Shown one piece after another: positions 12,281 to 20,713 of a DNA stretch of 64,000 bases (position 1 is the first letter of the stretch; each line of letters starts with the position of its first letter). The notes beneath the pieces are model-generated. The model was not told where the DNA came from. It did not search any database and worked only from the letters and a program-made list of their open reading frames with translations. The translations under genes were made by a program, and so were the position numbers. This DNA comes from Thermoguttaceae bacterium (GTDB taxonomy: Bacteria; Planctomycetota; Planctomycetia; Pirellulales; Thermoguttaceae). The stretch spans positions 1-64,000 of the forward strand of contig JAGBDN010000050.1 in NCBI GenBank assembly GCA_017937485.1. Direction: 5' to 3'.

Positions 12281-13267
12281 TTAGCGCAGCAAGTCGCCGA
12301 CTTTTAGCGGATAGCCTCGCAGAAACGCCGCGGCGTCTTGATGTTTTTTGCCCGCCGGTTGGACGCCGAGAACCGCGAGCGCGCCGTCGCCGGTTTTGAC
12401 CCAAAACGTCGTTTTCGAAACGGCGACGACCGTTCCGGGCGCGGCGTCGGACGGAACGTCGGGAGCGTCGCAAGTCGTTTGCGTTTCAGCGGTTGCGAAC
12501 GGGCCCAAAACGAGGCGAACGGGGGCGGCGTCCGGCGCGTCGGCTTTCGTCCAATCGGAGTAGACGCGCGGCCAAGGTTGGAAAGCGCGGTATTTGTCGA
12601 CGAGCGCCGCCGAGGGAAGCGTCCAGTCGATTCGGCCTTCTTCTTTGCGCAATTTCGGCGCTTTCGTTGCTTGCAAGTCGTTTTGCGGCAGCGGTTTAAT
12701 TTCGCCCGATTCGATTTGATCGATCGCGTTCAAAACGAGCGGAGCGCCGATTTCCGAGAGCCGCGTTTCGATTTCGACCGCCGTTTCGTCGAGCGTCGGG
12801 AAGTAGGAGTCGATCGCGACGATCGGTCCGGCGTCGACTTTCGGCTCGATGAAAATGACGCTGACGCCAAGTTCGCGTTCGCCCGCTTCGATCGCGCGGT
12901 TGATCGGAGCGGCGCCGCGGTATTTCGGCAGGAGCGAGCCGTGCAGGTTGACGCCGCCAAGTCGCGTTGCGGCAATGACTTCCGGCGATAAAATCTTGCC
13001 GTAATCGCAGATGAAAATCAAGTCCGCGTCGAAACTTTTGACGAGCGCGACGCCTTCGGGGGAGTTGACGTCTTCCGGGTCGAAGAGCGGAACGTCCGCC
13101 AAAAAATCGGCCGCGGCGGCGCGAATCGGCGGGATTCCGGCTTTTTTATCTTGGCGTTTGACGCGAAGCGGCATCGCGACGAGCGCGACGATTTCGTGTC
13201 GGGAAGCGCGGAGCGCCCGGAGCGTTGGAAGCGCGAAGCCGCCGTTGGCCATCGCAACGATTTTCAT
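12281..13267 (-). CDS. fmt: Methionyl-tRNA formyltransferase
   Basis: Formylates initiator Met-tRNA with 10-formyl-THF before translation initiation. 328 residues, close to the usual 310-320. The N-terminal formyltransferase domain begins MKIVAMANGGFALPTLRAL and contains HGSLLPKYRGAAPINRAI, the family signature with the catalytic Asn/His region. The C-terminal OB-like domain runs from about residue 210 (EEGRIDWTLPSAALVDKYRA) to the end. Between about 255 and 285 is a variable Ala/Pro-rich stretch. Peptide deformylase, a frequent neighbour, is not adjacent. It has its own promoter on the minus strand (13333-13360) and converges with the ABC ATPase. Confidence 0.95.
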   Translation of the reverse strand: MKIVAMANGGFALPTLRALRASRHEIVALVAMPLRVKRQDKKAGIPPIRAAAADFLADVPLFDPEDVNSPEGVALVKSFDADLIFICDYGKILSPEVIAATRLGGVNLHGSLLPKYRGAAPINRAIEAGERELGVSVIFIEPKVDAGPIVAIDSYFPTLDETAVEIETRLSEIGAPLVLNAIDQIESGEIKPLPQNDLQATKAPKLRKEEGRIDWTLPSAALVDKYRAFQPWPRVYSDWTKADAPDAAPVRLVLGPFATAETQTTCDAPDVPSDAAPGTVVAVSKTTFWVKTGDGALAVLGVQPAGKKHQDAAAFLRGYPLKVGDLLR

Positions 13268-13332
13268 AACGTCGTCCTTTCGTGAAGCGGAAAAAAACGG
13301 GCGAAACGCGGACGAAACCGCGTCGAGTTTTC

Positions 13333-13360
13333 ATTATATCTTAAGGGGCGATTTTGGCAA
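13333..13360 (-). promoter_or_regulatory. fmt promoter
   Basis: On the minus strand TTGCCA (13355-13360), a 16-base spacer and TATAAT (13333-13338). Transcription would start near 13326, about 60 bases before the fmt ATG. Confidence 0.65.
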
Positions 13361-13441
13361 CCGGCGCCGACGCGTCGCAAGGTTAAAAGGGGCGAGAGGA
13401 GAAAATTTGGAAAAATTTTGCTTTTCTTAGAGAAAAACTCG

Positions 13442-13470
13442 TTGATTTTTGGCGTCGGGTCGGGTAAAAT
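13442..13470 (+). promoter_or_regulatory. Promoter of the ThuA-like gene
   Basis: TTGATT (13442-13447), a 17-base spacer and TAAAAT (13465-13470), about 65 bases before the ATG at 13535. Confidence 0.65.
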
Positions 13471-13534
13471 AGGGTCGTTTCGACGTTTGAACGTCGTGTT
13501 TCCCCATTCGTTCGCTTTTAATAAGGAAAAGAAG

Positions 13535-14440
13535 ATGTCGCTGAAATTTTGGAAAAACGCGTCCCTTTTCGCCGCTTCCCTCGCGTTGACGCTGACGTTC
13601 GCCGTCGGCGCGTCGGCGCAAGATAAAATCCGCACGGTTATCATCGACGGGCAAAACAATCACAACTGGAAAGAAACGACGCCGTATCTGGTGAAGATTC
13701 TTGAAGACGCGAAAATGTTCGACGTCGACGTCGCGACCGCGCCGGGCAAAGGCGGCGATATGTCGAAATTTAACGTCGATTTCTCGAAATACGACCTCGT
13801 CGTGATGAACTACAACGGCGACCGTTGGAATCCGCAAATGGACAAAGCGTTCGTCGAATTCGTCAAAAACGGCGGCGGTTTCCTCAGCTATCACGCCGGG
13901 AACAACGCGTTCGCGAACTGGCCGGCGTTCAACGAAATGATCGCTCTCGGCGGTTGGGAAGGGCGCAACGAAAACAGCGGCCCGTACCTCTACCTCGATA
14001 ACGACGGCAACGTCGTTATCGACGCGGTCGAACCGGGCCCCGGCGGCGATCACGGCCCGCAATGGGCGTTCCCGATCGACAATCGCGCTCCGGAACACCC
14101 GATTATGAAAGGACTTCCGAAAACGTTCCGCCACTGCGAAGACGAACTTTATCAACGGATGCGCGGCCCGGCGCACAACGTCGAAGTCCTCATGACCGCC
14201 TTCGCGCCCGCCGACAAACGCGGTTTGAATCGCCACGAACCGCTCCTCATCACCGTTCCGTACGGCAAGGGCCGCTGCGTCAACTATATGCTTGGACACG
14301 CCGGTAAGCAATGCGAAAGCGTCAGCTTCATCGTCCTCTTCCAACGTTGCGCCGAATGGGCCGCGACCGGCGCCGTTACGCAAGAAGTTCCGGCGGACTT
14401 CCCGGGCGCCGACGAACCGACGTTCCGCGACTTGCTGTAA
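13535..14440 (+). CDS. Exported ThuA-like domain protein
   Basis: 301-residue protein with a Sec signal peptide (MSLKFWKNASLFAASLALTL, cleavage near SASAQ) and a ThuA-like domain with a glutamine-amidotransferase-like fold. Typical segments are VIIDGQNNHNW near the mature N-terminus, FVKNGGGFLSYHAGNNAF, DHGPQWAFPIDNRAPEHPIM and GKGRCVNYMLGHAG. In planctomycetes such proteins are common beside sugar or polyol oxidoreductases, and a carbohydrate-related role is inferred, not shown. I chose the ATG at 13535 because it has AAGGAAAAG upstream and starts the signal peptide; longer versions would bury the signal. A promoter and terminator make it monocistronic. Codon use is strongly biased to C-ending codons, suggesting good expression. 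Confidence 0.88.
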   Translation: MSLKFWKNASLFAASLALTLTFAVGASAQDKIRTVIIDGQNNHNWKETTPYLVKILEDAKMFDVDVATAPGKGGDMSKFNVDFSKYDLVVMNYNGDRWNPQMDKAFVEFVKNGGGFLSYHAGNNAFANWPAFNEMIALGGWEGRNENSGPYLYLDNDGNVVIDAVEPGPGGDHGPQWAFPIDNRAPEHPIMKGLPKTFRHCEDELYQRMRGPAHNVEVLMTAFAPADKRGLNRHEPLLITVPYGKGRCVNYMLGHAGKQCESVSFIVLFQRCAEWAATGAVTQEVPADFPGADEPTFRDLL

Positions 14441-14490
14441 TCGGATTGCGCTCGCTTTTTAAGCGCCGCGTTAAAACGGTTTAACGATTG

Positions 14491-14530
14491 AACGGCTCGG
14501 CTCCCTTTCGCGGCGTCGAGCCGTTTTTTT
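14491..14530 (+). terminator. Terminator of the ThuA-like gene
   Basis: Nine-base perfect stem AACGGCTCG (14491-14499) / CGAGCCGTT (14517-14525) running into a seven-T tract (14524-14530). Confidence 0.85.
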
Positions 14531-14615
14531 GACGGCTGTTGAAAGCGAACGAAACGAAAAGAACGACGCGGCGTCGCTTGAAGAAATTTAAAGGAAAACG
14601 AACGAGGAAAACGAT

Positions 14616-15572
14616 ATGGAAACGTCGACGAATCAAGAACTTCGCAAAAAAATGGAGCGGCTGTTCGATTGGTTCGACCGCAACGACTGCGCGGTCGCGT
14701 TTTCGGGGGGCGTCGATAGCGCGACGCTTGCCAAAGCGTTGGTTCTCGCGACGGAGCGTCGACCGACGTTGACGACGGAAGACGGCGCGGCGACGGGAGT
14801 TAGGAAGGCGTCGCCGACCGGGTTTTTCGCCGTCGGAGCGACTTCGACCGACGAAGAGAAACGCGACGCCGGACGACTCGCCGCCGAAATTGGAATTGCG
14901 TTGCAAGTTTTGGAAACGCAAGAACTTAACGACGCGAGGTTTGTCGCCAACTCGCCGGAGCGGTGTTATTGGTGCAAGAAGATTCGGTTTGCGGAATTGG
15001 GGCGGCTCGCGGTCGAAACGCTTCGAACGGCGCGAAAAAAAGGAGAAGACGGCGCGGCGCAAGCGGTTGAAAAAGAAGAGGTTCCGCTTGTTTTGGTCGA
15101 CGGGACGAACGCCGACGACGCGAACGATTTTCGACCGGGAACGAAAGCGGCGCGGGAAGCGGGCGTTCGCAGTCCGTTCGCCGAATTGGGGATAACGAAG
15201 GCCGAAATTCGAGCGCTGGCAAGGAGTTGGGGGCTTTCCGTCGCGGAAAAACCGTCGAATCCTTGTTTGGCGACGCGAATCGGATACGGGCTTTCGCTCG
15301 ACGTCGCGACGTTGCGTCGAATCGAAGCGGCGGAAATCGCGGTAAAGCGTTTTGGATTCTCGACTTGCCGCGTTCGCGTCGACGCGCCGGGCGCCGCTCG
15401 AATCGAGGTGCCGGAGAGCGAAATCGACGCGGCGTCAACGCCGGACGTTCGGCGCGCGCTCGTCGCCGAGTTGCGAAAGCTCGGGTTCGCGTTCGTTTCG
15501 CTCGACCTTGAAGGGTTCGCTTCCGGGAAGGGGAATCGAATACTCGACGCCGCGCAAACGTCGACTAAATAA
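14616..15572 (+). CDS. larE: LarE-type ATP-dependent sulfur transferase, three-cysteine form
   Basis: LarE adenylates and thiolates the pyridinium dicarboxylate precursor of the nickel-pincer cofactor used by LarA-type racemases and epimerases. 318 residues. The PP-loop SGGVDS is at 30-35. CYWCKK (Cys117, Cys120) and CLATRIGYG (Cys217) give the three-cysteine arrangement. In some family members this arrangement holds a 4Fe-4S cluster to deliver sulfur catalytically, whereas single-Cys LarE sacrifices its cysteine. The linker around 145-155 (KKGEDGAAQAVEKEE) is a low-complexity insertion. LarB and LarC are not adjacent, nor is a LarA homologue. GAGGAAAACGAT precedes the ATG at 14616. It converges with the C25 peptidase gene across a shared terminator. 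Confidence 0.9.
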   Translation: METSTNQELRKKMERLFDWFDRNDCAVAFSGGVDSATLAKALVLATERRPTLTTEDGAATGVRKASPTGFFAVGATSTDEEKRDAGRLAAEIGIALQVLETQELNDARFVANSPERCYWCKKIRFAELGRLAVETLRTARKKGEDGAAQAVEKEEVPLVLVDGTNADDANDFRPGTKAAREAGVRSPFAELGITKAEIRALARSWGLSVAEKPSNPCLATRIGYGLSLDVATLRRIEAAEIAVKRFGFSTCRVRVDAPGAARIEVPESEIDAASTPDVRRALVAELRKLGFAFVSLDLEGFASGKGNRILDAAQTSTK

Positions 15573-15618
15573 CGAGTTGAGCGCGACAAAACAAAACGGC
15601 GGTCGTTTTGACCCCCAA

Positions 15619-15654
15619 AAAACGGCGCGATTTGTCGAGAAATCGCGCCGTTTT
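15619..15654. terminator. Bidirectional terminator between larE and the C25 peptidase gene
   Basis: Perfect 15-base stem AAAACGGCGCGATTT (15619-15633) / AAATCGCGCCGTTTT (15640-15654) with a six-base loop. The A-rich and T-rich ends serve both convergent genes. Confidence 0.85.
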
Positions 15655-15685
15655 GCGTTTGAAAAGCCGTTGTAAGCGACGACGT

Positions 15686-17818
15686 TTAAGGGGTTGCGAA
15701 ACGAGAGGCGAGGTCGCGACCGGAAAACGGGCGAACGAGAACTCGGTGGGAACCGATCCAATAACGCTCGCCGTCGGTCGCCGCGACGCGAACGACGCAT
15801 TCGCCGGAAAAGTCGGCGGGAACCTTGATATTGGTTTGAAAACGTTGGTTTTGCGTTTTAACTTGCGACGCGGCGACAATAAATTGATTGGCGGCGCGGT
15901 ACGTCGCTTCAAACTCGGCGCGCGTTTCTTCCGATTCGACGAAAGTCTTGGAACGGCGCGGCTTGGCGATCGGCGAACGAAAGTCGGCGAGCAAAAGTTC
16001 GACGCGAACGTTTATTGGACGATCTGTCGCGTTCGGGATGACGCCCGAAACCGGAAACGTCTGCGTCGAATAGACGATTTCCGGCGTTTCGACCGCGCAA
16101 CGCTCCGGAAATTTGACGCGTAACAGCGGGTCGCCAAAGAGGTTAAAGAGCGCGACGTGATCGGCGAGCTGGGCGTCGAGTCGGCCGGCGGTCGGGTCGA
16201 AAATTTTGGCGGCGCGATCGAGCGTTTGACGGAACGACGAGGCGTCGCGATCTTGAGCCGCTTCGCGGACGCTTTGTTCGAGTCGAGCGTTTAGGCGGTC
16301 GAGTCCGGCGTTGATTTCGGCGACGCGACCGCGTTCTTCGGCGACGCGTCGTTCCGCTCGCGCAATCGGATCGTCGAGCGTTTCGTTAAGCGACGGCGTC
16401 AAAATGGGTTGCGTCGTTTGCGGCTTGTCTTGCGGCGTTTCGTCGTCGAATTGGATTTCGACGTCTTGCTCTTTCGCGGGCGCGTCGTTTTGGGGCGGAG
16501 AAAGGGTTTGACGTTGCGCTCGAAGGAAAATTTCGCCGAGCGTTAACGGCTTGACGGTATTGCGGTTAGCGTCGTTGAACGCCGCGTCGAGGAGGGAAGA
16601 GCCCAAAACGCACATCCCGTAAGGCGCCGTGCGACGGCTTGCCGCGATCGCCGCGACCGGGCCGTTCGGCGAAAGGGCGACCGCTTCGGCGAGACAAGGT
16701 TCGTTCGCGTCGTAAGCGCCGGCGTAACAAGAGAAAAAGAGCGCGATCGGCGCCGCGTTCGGAGAACGGAGCGCGGGAACGTCGTCGATTTCAAAGACGC
16801 CGTAATCGCCGCCGGACGCGGTCGTTAAGCGGTCGAGCCCGAAAACGCGACCGTGTCCGAGGTAAACGAGGAAAAGGGAGCCTTCGTTCGCTCGGGCGAG
16901 GAACGTTCGACCGAAATTGGGCGGGTAAGGGCAAAATTCGCTTTTGAGCGAACAACGCGTCAACGAAACGGCGTATTCTTGCGGTAAAAATTCGGAAAAA
17001 AGTTGGCGCGACATATTGTCGACAACGGAGTCGACGAAGGACGACAGCCCGGAAAGCGCGGCGGACGGAGCGGCGGGCGCGTCGTCGGGGGAAGAGCCGA
17101 CGACGCCTAAGTCGAGACCGTTCGGCCCGGCGACGACGTTGATTTTGCGCGTCCAATCGCCGCGGGGCGACGCGGTTTCGTATCGAGCGATTTTTTCGAT
17201 CAGCGCGGTCAACTCGGCGGGCGTCTCGACCGGAAAACGACCGAGCGGAACGTCCGGGACGCCGTCGTCGTCGAGATCGGAGTAAAACGAGTCGGTCGCG
17301 AGATGGTCTTCGGAGCCGAAAATTTGAACGACTTGCGGCGAAAGACGCGGGGCCGGAACGACGTCGCGCCAACCGAACGACGCGGAAAGCGTCGGGGCGC
17401 CGTCGCCGACGAGAACGATCGCCGCGACCGATTCGGGGCCGGGCGGGGAAAGGGCGAAACGGCGGATTTCGTCGCGCAACTCGTCCGGCGTCGCGACGGG
17501 GGCCGTTTGGATTCCGAAATCGACCGAATCGTTGGAACGCGCCGCGACGCTAAGTCGAGAAATTTGGTAACCTTCCGCTTGCCGGCGTTCGATCCAAGGT
17601 TGAAGCGCGGCGTCGAAAATCGGCGGCGAAACGACGAGAACGCGGCGGGGCGAGGAAACGGGCGCCTGCGACGCGTCGTCCGAAAACGCCGCTCGAGTCA
17701 ACGACGACGGCGTTAAAATCGACGCGATTGTTAAAACCGACGCGATTGTTAAATTGCGCGTCGGAGTGGAAACGAGCGATAAAAGACGGCGAACACGGAA
17801 CGCGTCGAGCATTGGCAT
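15686..17818 (-). CDS. Secreted C25 (gingipain-type) cysteine peptidase homologue
   Basis: 710-residue exported protein. A hydrophobic N-terminal segment (about 11-42) acts as signal. The C25 domain shows LVVSPPIFDAALQPWIERRQ, IVLVGDGAP, the calcium-site-like ATDSFYSDLDDDGVPDVPLG, catalytic His322 in YLGHGRVFG and Cys364 in FFSCYAGAYD. A coiled-coil-like segment rich in Arg/Glu follows (about 478-510), then an Ig-like C-terminal domain (YSTQTFPVSGVIPNATDRPI to the end). I start it at ATG 17818; ATG 17812 is equally possible. A much longer open frame to 18061 only overlaps the upstream gene and is compositionally its shadow. It lies 16 bases after the stop of the upstream exported protein gene, so the two are probably cotranscribed. 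Substrate unknown. Confidence 0.82.
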   Translation of the reverse strand: MPMLDAFRVRRLLSLVSTPTRNLTIASVLTIASILTPSSLTRAAFSDDASQAPVSSPRRVLVVSPPIFDAALQPWIERRQAEGYQISRLSVAARSNDSVDFGIQTAPVATPDELRDEIRRFALSPPGPESVAAIVLVGDGAPTLSASFGWRDVVPAPRLSPQVVQIFGSEDHLATDSFYSDLDDDGVPDVPLGRFPVETPAELTALIEKIARYETASPRGDWTRKINVVAGPNGLDLGVVGSSPDDAPAAPSAALSGLSSFVDSVVDNMSRQLFSEFLPQEYAVSLTRCSLKSEFCPYPPNFGRTFLARANEGSLFLVYLGHGRVFGLDRLTTASGGDYGVFEIDDVPALRSPNAAPIALFFSCYAGAYDANEPCLAEAVALSPNGPVAAIAASRRTAPYGMCVLGSSLLDAAFNDANRNTVKPLTLGEIFLRAQRQTLSPPQNDAPAKEQDVEIQFDDETPQDKPQTTQPILTPSLNETLDDPIARAERRVAEERGRVAEINAGLDRLNARLEQSVREAAQDRDASSFRQTLDRAAKIFDPTAGRLDAQLADHVALFNLFGDPLLRVKFPERCAVETPEIVYSTQTFPVSGVIPNATDRPINVRVELLLADFRSPIAKPRRSKTFVESEETRAEFEATYRAANQFIVAASQVKTQNQRFQTNIKVPADFSGECVVRVAATDGERYWIGSHRVLVRPFSGRDLASRFATP

Positions 17819-17834
17819 AAACGGCGTTGAGGGG

Positions 17835-19070
17835 TTAACGGGACGTCGGCAGGAAACGCGGTTCGACGAATTGAGCGGTCGGGCGAAGCGTCGGAACGTC
17901 GGTCGACGGCGCGGCGGGCAAAGGCGTCGCGACGGCCGCGGGCGATTGAACGCTTTGGAGCGGTCGCGCGGGGCGGACGCTTTGCGTCGGTTGGGGCGTC
18001 GGCGCAACGGGGGCGCTTTCGGGGGCTTCTCGAAGGGGCGCCGCGCTCGGAAGGCGAACAAGATCGGTCGAAAGGAAAACGTTCGGCGAAAGACGCAACG
18101 CGTTCGGGCGAGTCGGAAGAAGGAAGGTCGCGAGCCCGTCGTCGGCGAGTTCGAGCGGTTCCGTCGAATTCGCCGGTTCGAGATTGGACGCTTGCCGAAT
18201 TTTCGAACGATTGGCGCGAGCTGCGTCGAACGGCGCGTCGGCGGATTCGCGAATCGTTTCGACCTGAGCTTGGCGGGCGGCGTCGGGACGGACGGCGGAC
18301 GAGTCGGCGACGAGAATCGGGAGCGCGGGCTCGTTCGCGACTTCGACGCTTTCCGGGAAGGTTAACGCTTGCGAATCGTCGACTAAGGCGACGTTTTTAA
18401 GGGCGAGGCGACGCGAAAATTCTTCCGGACGGCGCGACGCGAGAATCGCGTTAAGCTCTTGAAGACGGCGACGACGCGCGGCGGCGATTTCCGCGTCGGT
18501 CGCCGGAGCGACGGTTTGCGCCGTTTGCGCGACTTGAAGCGGGCGCTCCGGTTGGGCGGTTTGCGTCGTTTGGGAAGCGGCGGGCGAGTGAGAACGGGAA
18601 ACGCGAACCGGCGAAGGCGCGACGTCGCGTTGGGCGAACGCGAATTTCGGCGTCGCGACGGGACGTTTCGGGGTTCCGAAAAGGAAGGCTTCCCAAGTTC
18701 GAGTCGCTTGCGATTTGGGCGTTTCGACCGAACGAACGTTCGAGCGCGGCGAACCGATCGCGGCGCGACGCGGCGTTAATGCGGAAGCGTTCGAAACGCG
18801 TCGACGCGTCGGCGCGTTTTGAACGTTGTTCGGCGTCGGAAGCGGGCGTTGGGCGTTGGAATCCGGCGCGACGGCGGAACGTCGAGCGACGCGGTCGGCG
18901 AACGAAGCGGCCGCGTCGTCGGTTTTTTCGTTGTATTCGGCATATTCCGCAAGGTTAAACGTCGGCGTCTGCGCTTGCGTCGAGGCGGTCGCGGTTAGCA
19001 AAACGACGGCGACGCCGGAAACGACGAAACGGAAGGAACGACGGCGCGAAAAACGGGGAAACGACGACAT
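17835..19070 (-). CDS. Exported low-complexity hypothetical protein
   Basis: 411 residues. A signal peptide is clear (MSSFPRFSRRRSFRFVVSGV then hydrophobic to TQAQ, cleavage about residue 34). The rest is rich in Ala, Pro, Gln, Arg, Ser and Thr with few hydrophobic runs. It includes a short helical stretch (DAEIAAARRRRLQELNAIL, about 202-220) and a Pro/Gln/Ser-rich tail. No catalytic motif or known domain is recognisable. Its stop lies 16 bases before the C25 peptidase start on the same strand, suggesting an operon in which this protein could be a partner or substrate. That is inference from position only. Its reality is supported by the signal peptide and long uninterrupted frame. Confidence 0.7.
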   Translation of the reverse strand: MSSFPRFSRRRSFRFVVSGVAVVLLTATASTQAQTPTFNLAEYAEYNEKTDDAAASFADRVARRSAVAPDSNAQRPLPTPNNVQNAPTRRRVSNASALTPRRAAIGSPRSNVRSVETPKSQATRTWEAFLFGTPKRPVATPKFAFAQRDVAPSPVRVSRSHSPAASQTTQTAQPERPLQVAQTAQTVAPATDAEIAAARRRRLQELNAILASRRPEEFSRRLALKNVALVDDSQALTFPESVEVANEPALPILVADSSAVRPDAARQAQVETIRESADAPFDAARANRSKIRQASNLEPANSTEPLELADDGLATFLLPTRPNALRLSPNVFLSTDLVRLPSAAPLREAPESAPVAPTPQPTQSVRPARPLQSVQSPAAVATPLPAAPSTDVPTLRPTAQFVEPRFLPTSR

Positions 19071-19251
19071 AAAATCCTCGCGGACGGAACGTTTAGGGAA
19101 ACGAATAAACGTCGCCGACGTTTGAGAACGCCGACGAAGAACGAACGCGACCGTCGATTCGCTCGACGCGTTAAATTAGCCAAAGTTTAACGGTTGGAAC
19201 GGCTAAATCGGCGTCGAGCGAAGACGGGAAAACGCGCGGGGAACGAAAATC

Positions 19252-19899
19252 TCAACCGCCGCGATAAAAACTGGAGTCGAGAAGTCGCGGGTCTTGCGCC
19301 GGAGCGGCGTTTTGCGGTTGCGCTTGCGGAATCCCGACCGCCGCGGCGCCTTGGAGGCCTTCGTTCAGCCGAGCGAACGTCCAGAAAACGATTTCGCCGC
19401 TTTCGACGGCGAGGTCGCGTTCGTTGGCGCCGGGGAGCGCGTACACGAGAACGACGCCGCTGTTGATTTCCGCGACGTAAACAAAGGCGTTCGAAAGAGC
19501 GCCGCGCGCGCCGACGTTGCGGACGTCGGTTTCTCCGGTCGTCATTAAGAATTTGGGCGTCGTCGGAACCGGAACGCCGATTTCGTTCGCCGCTTCGACG
19601 AGGTCGTTTTTAACGTTGCGAGTGAAGGTTTTTTGAAATTCCGGCGCGCTGCGGGAAAGGAGCGCCGCCGAAAGTCGACCGCTTTGCGAGTCGAGGTAAT
19701 ACATCGCTTCGGCGTTCGAACCGAAGGCGCCGGTCGCGAGGACGACGCCGTCGCTTTCGCTCGACGACGCGGCGAAAACCGGGAGCGCGGTCGGCGTCGA
19801 TTCGTTTTGAACGACGCGACCCGTCAAGTAACCGCCGACGGCCAAACCCAACGAAAGAAGGGCGGTTCCGAATCCGAATAAGATCGACTGTTTCATCAT
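19252..19899 (-). CDS. Membrane-anchored or exported hypothetical protein
   Basis: 215 residues. Residues about 5-27 (ILFGFGTALLSLGLAVGGYL) form an uncleaved signal anchor or signal peptide. The mature part looks like a small globular domain of beta strands, for example VVLATGAFGSNAEAMYYLD, LMTTGETDVRNVG and VYVAEINSGVVLVYALPG. The tail is Gln/Pro/Ala-rich (GIPQAQPQNAAPAQDPRLLD). The pattern of residues suggests a protein that presents or records a per-item value, but I do not recognise the family. It is separated by 181 bases from the next exported gene downstream on the same strand and may be part of the same secretory block. Function unknown. Confidence 0.72.
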   Translation of the reverse strand: MMKQSILFGFGTALLSLGLAVGGYLTGRVVQNESTPTALPVFAASSSESDGVVLATGAFGSNAEAMYYLDSQSGRLSAALLSRSAPEFQKTFTRNVKNDLVEAANEIGVPVPTTPKFLMTTGETDVRNVGARGALSNAFVYVAEINSGVVLVYALPGANERDLAVESGEIVFWTFARLNEGLQGAAAVGIPQAQPQNAAPAQDPRLLDSSFYRGG

Positions 19900-20713
19900 T
19901 GTTAGTTCTCGTTAATAAGTTGAATCTCGTTGACGGAACGCGGAGCGGCGCCGAAGACGCGCGAATTAACCGGCGTTGCAACCGGTAAAATCGTTGGCGT
20001 CGGAAAAGCGAAGACGGCGCAAAGGCGTTAAAATCGTTAAAAGCCTTAAAAGCAAACTCGCGACAAGCGGAGGATACCCGTTTTTGCCCGCGGCGTCCAG
20101 AGAGGTTTCAAGCCGACGGGGCTTTTGAGCGATTTTTTTCTGAAAATTTTTGAAATTTTTTGAACTTTTTCGACCGCTCCGCAATTTAGACGAAATCTTT
20201 GCGCCAAATGAAAACGTTCGAACGCAACGCGACATTTAATCGCGTTGGAAATCTTCTCGCTTGGTTGGCGGCGGCGAACGTTTTAAAATCGCGAGCGTAC
20301 GCGCGGCGGCGTATTTGTTATAATCGGAATAATCGCAACCTTCCGCTGAAAGAGTATAAGTTTTGCTTATATTGTCGCGGAAAAGAATGCGTTTTTTTTA
20401 AAGAAAGGGGGCTTTGAGGGCGGTTTAAGGCTTTTCAAAGGGCGATTTGTCGTTTATAATGTAAAAGCTATTGTCGCTTGTCGCGGTAGAGACGCTTCGT
20501 CGGCGACGCTCGACCTTGGAACGCGGGGGCGGGCGTTGAAAACGTCGAACGCGAAGTCGTCGCCATTAATATTATATAGAGACCTAGGACGGCAAGCGAA
20601 AAGGACGACGGCGGCGGAAAGGTCGCCGAGAATCGCTCCGCAAGCGCGAAACTTGCGTTTGGGCGGCGAGCGAAGGACAATTAGGAAGAATTATTTGCGA
20701 GGAAGGAGAAGTT
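19900..20713. other. 814-base intergenic region with short repeats and -10-like boxes
   Basis: No convincing gene. It contains a run of the recurring intergenic motif CGTTAAAATCGTTAAAAGCC (about 20026-20050). It also has an A/T-rich tract with repeated TTTTTGAAA (20130-20170) and TATAAT boxes at 20319-20324 and 20455-20460. The second has a weak -35-like TTTTCA (20432-20437) 17 bases upstream, so it is the better gltA promoter candidate. The region 20565-20578 (ATTAATATTATATA) is also -10-like. A small open frame at 20199-20417 has no ribosome site and atypical composition, so I do not call it. GGAAGGAGAAG precedes the gltA ATG. Confidence 0.5.

Noticed and set aside
17819..18061. Longer start for the C25 peptidase
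   Set aside because: This part overlaps the upstream exported gene in another frame and is a compositional shadow; the signal peptide begins at 17818.
20199..20417. 72-codon open frame upstream of gltA
   Set aside because: No ribosome site, crosses -10-like boxes, composition unlike the genes around it.
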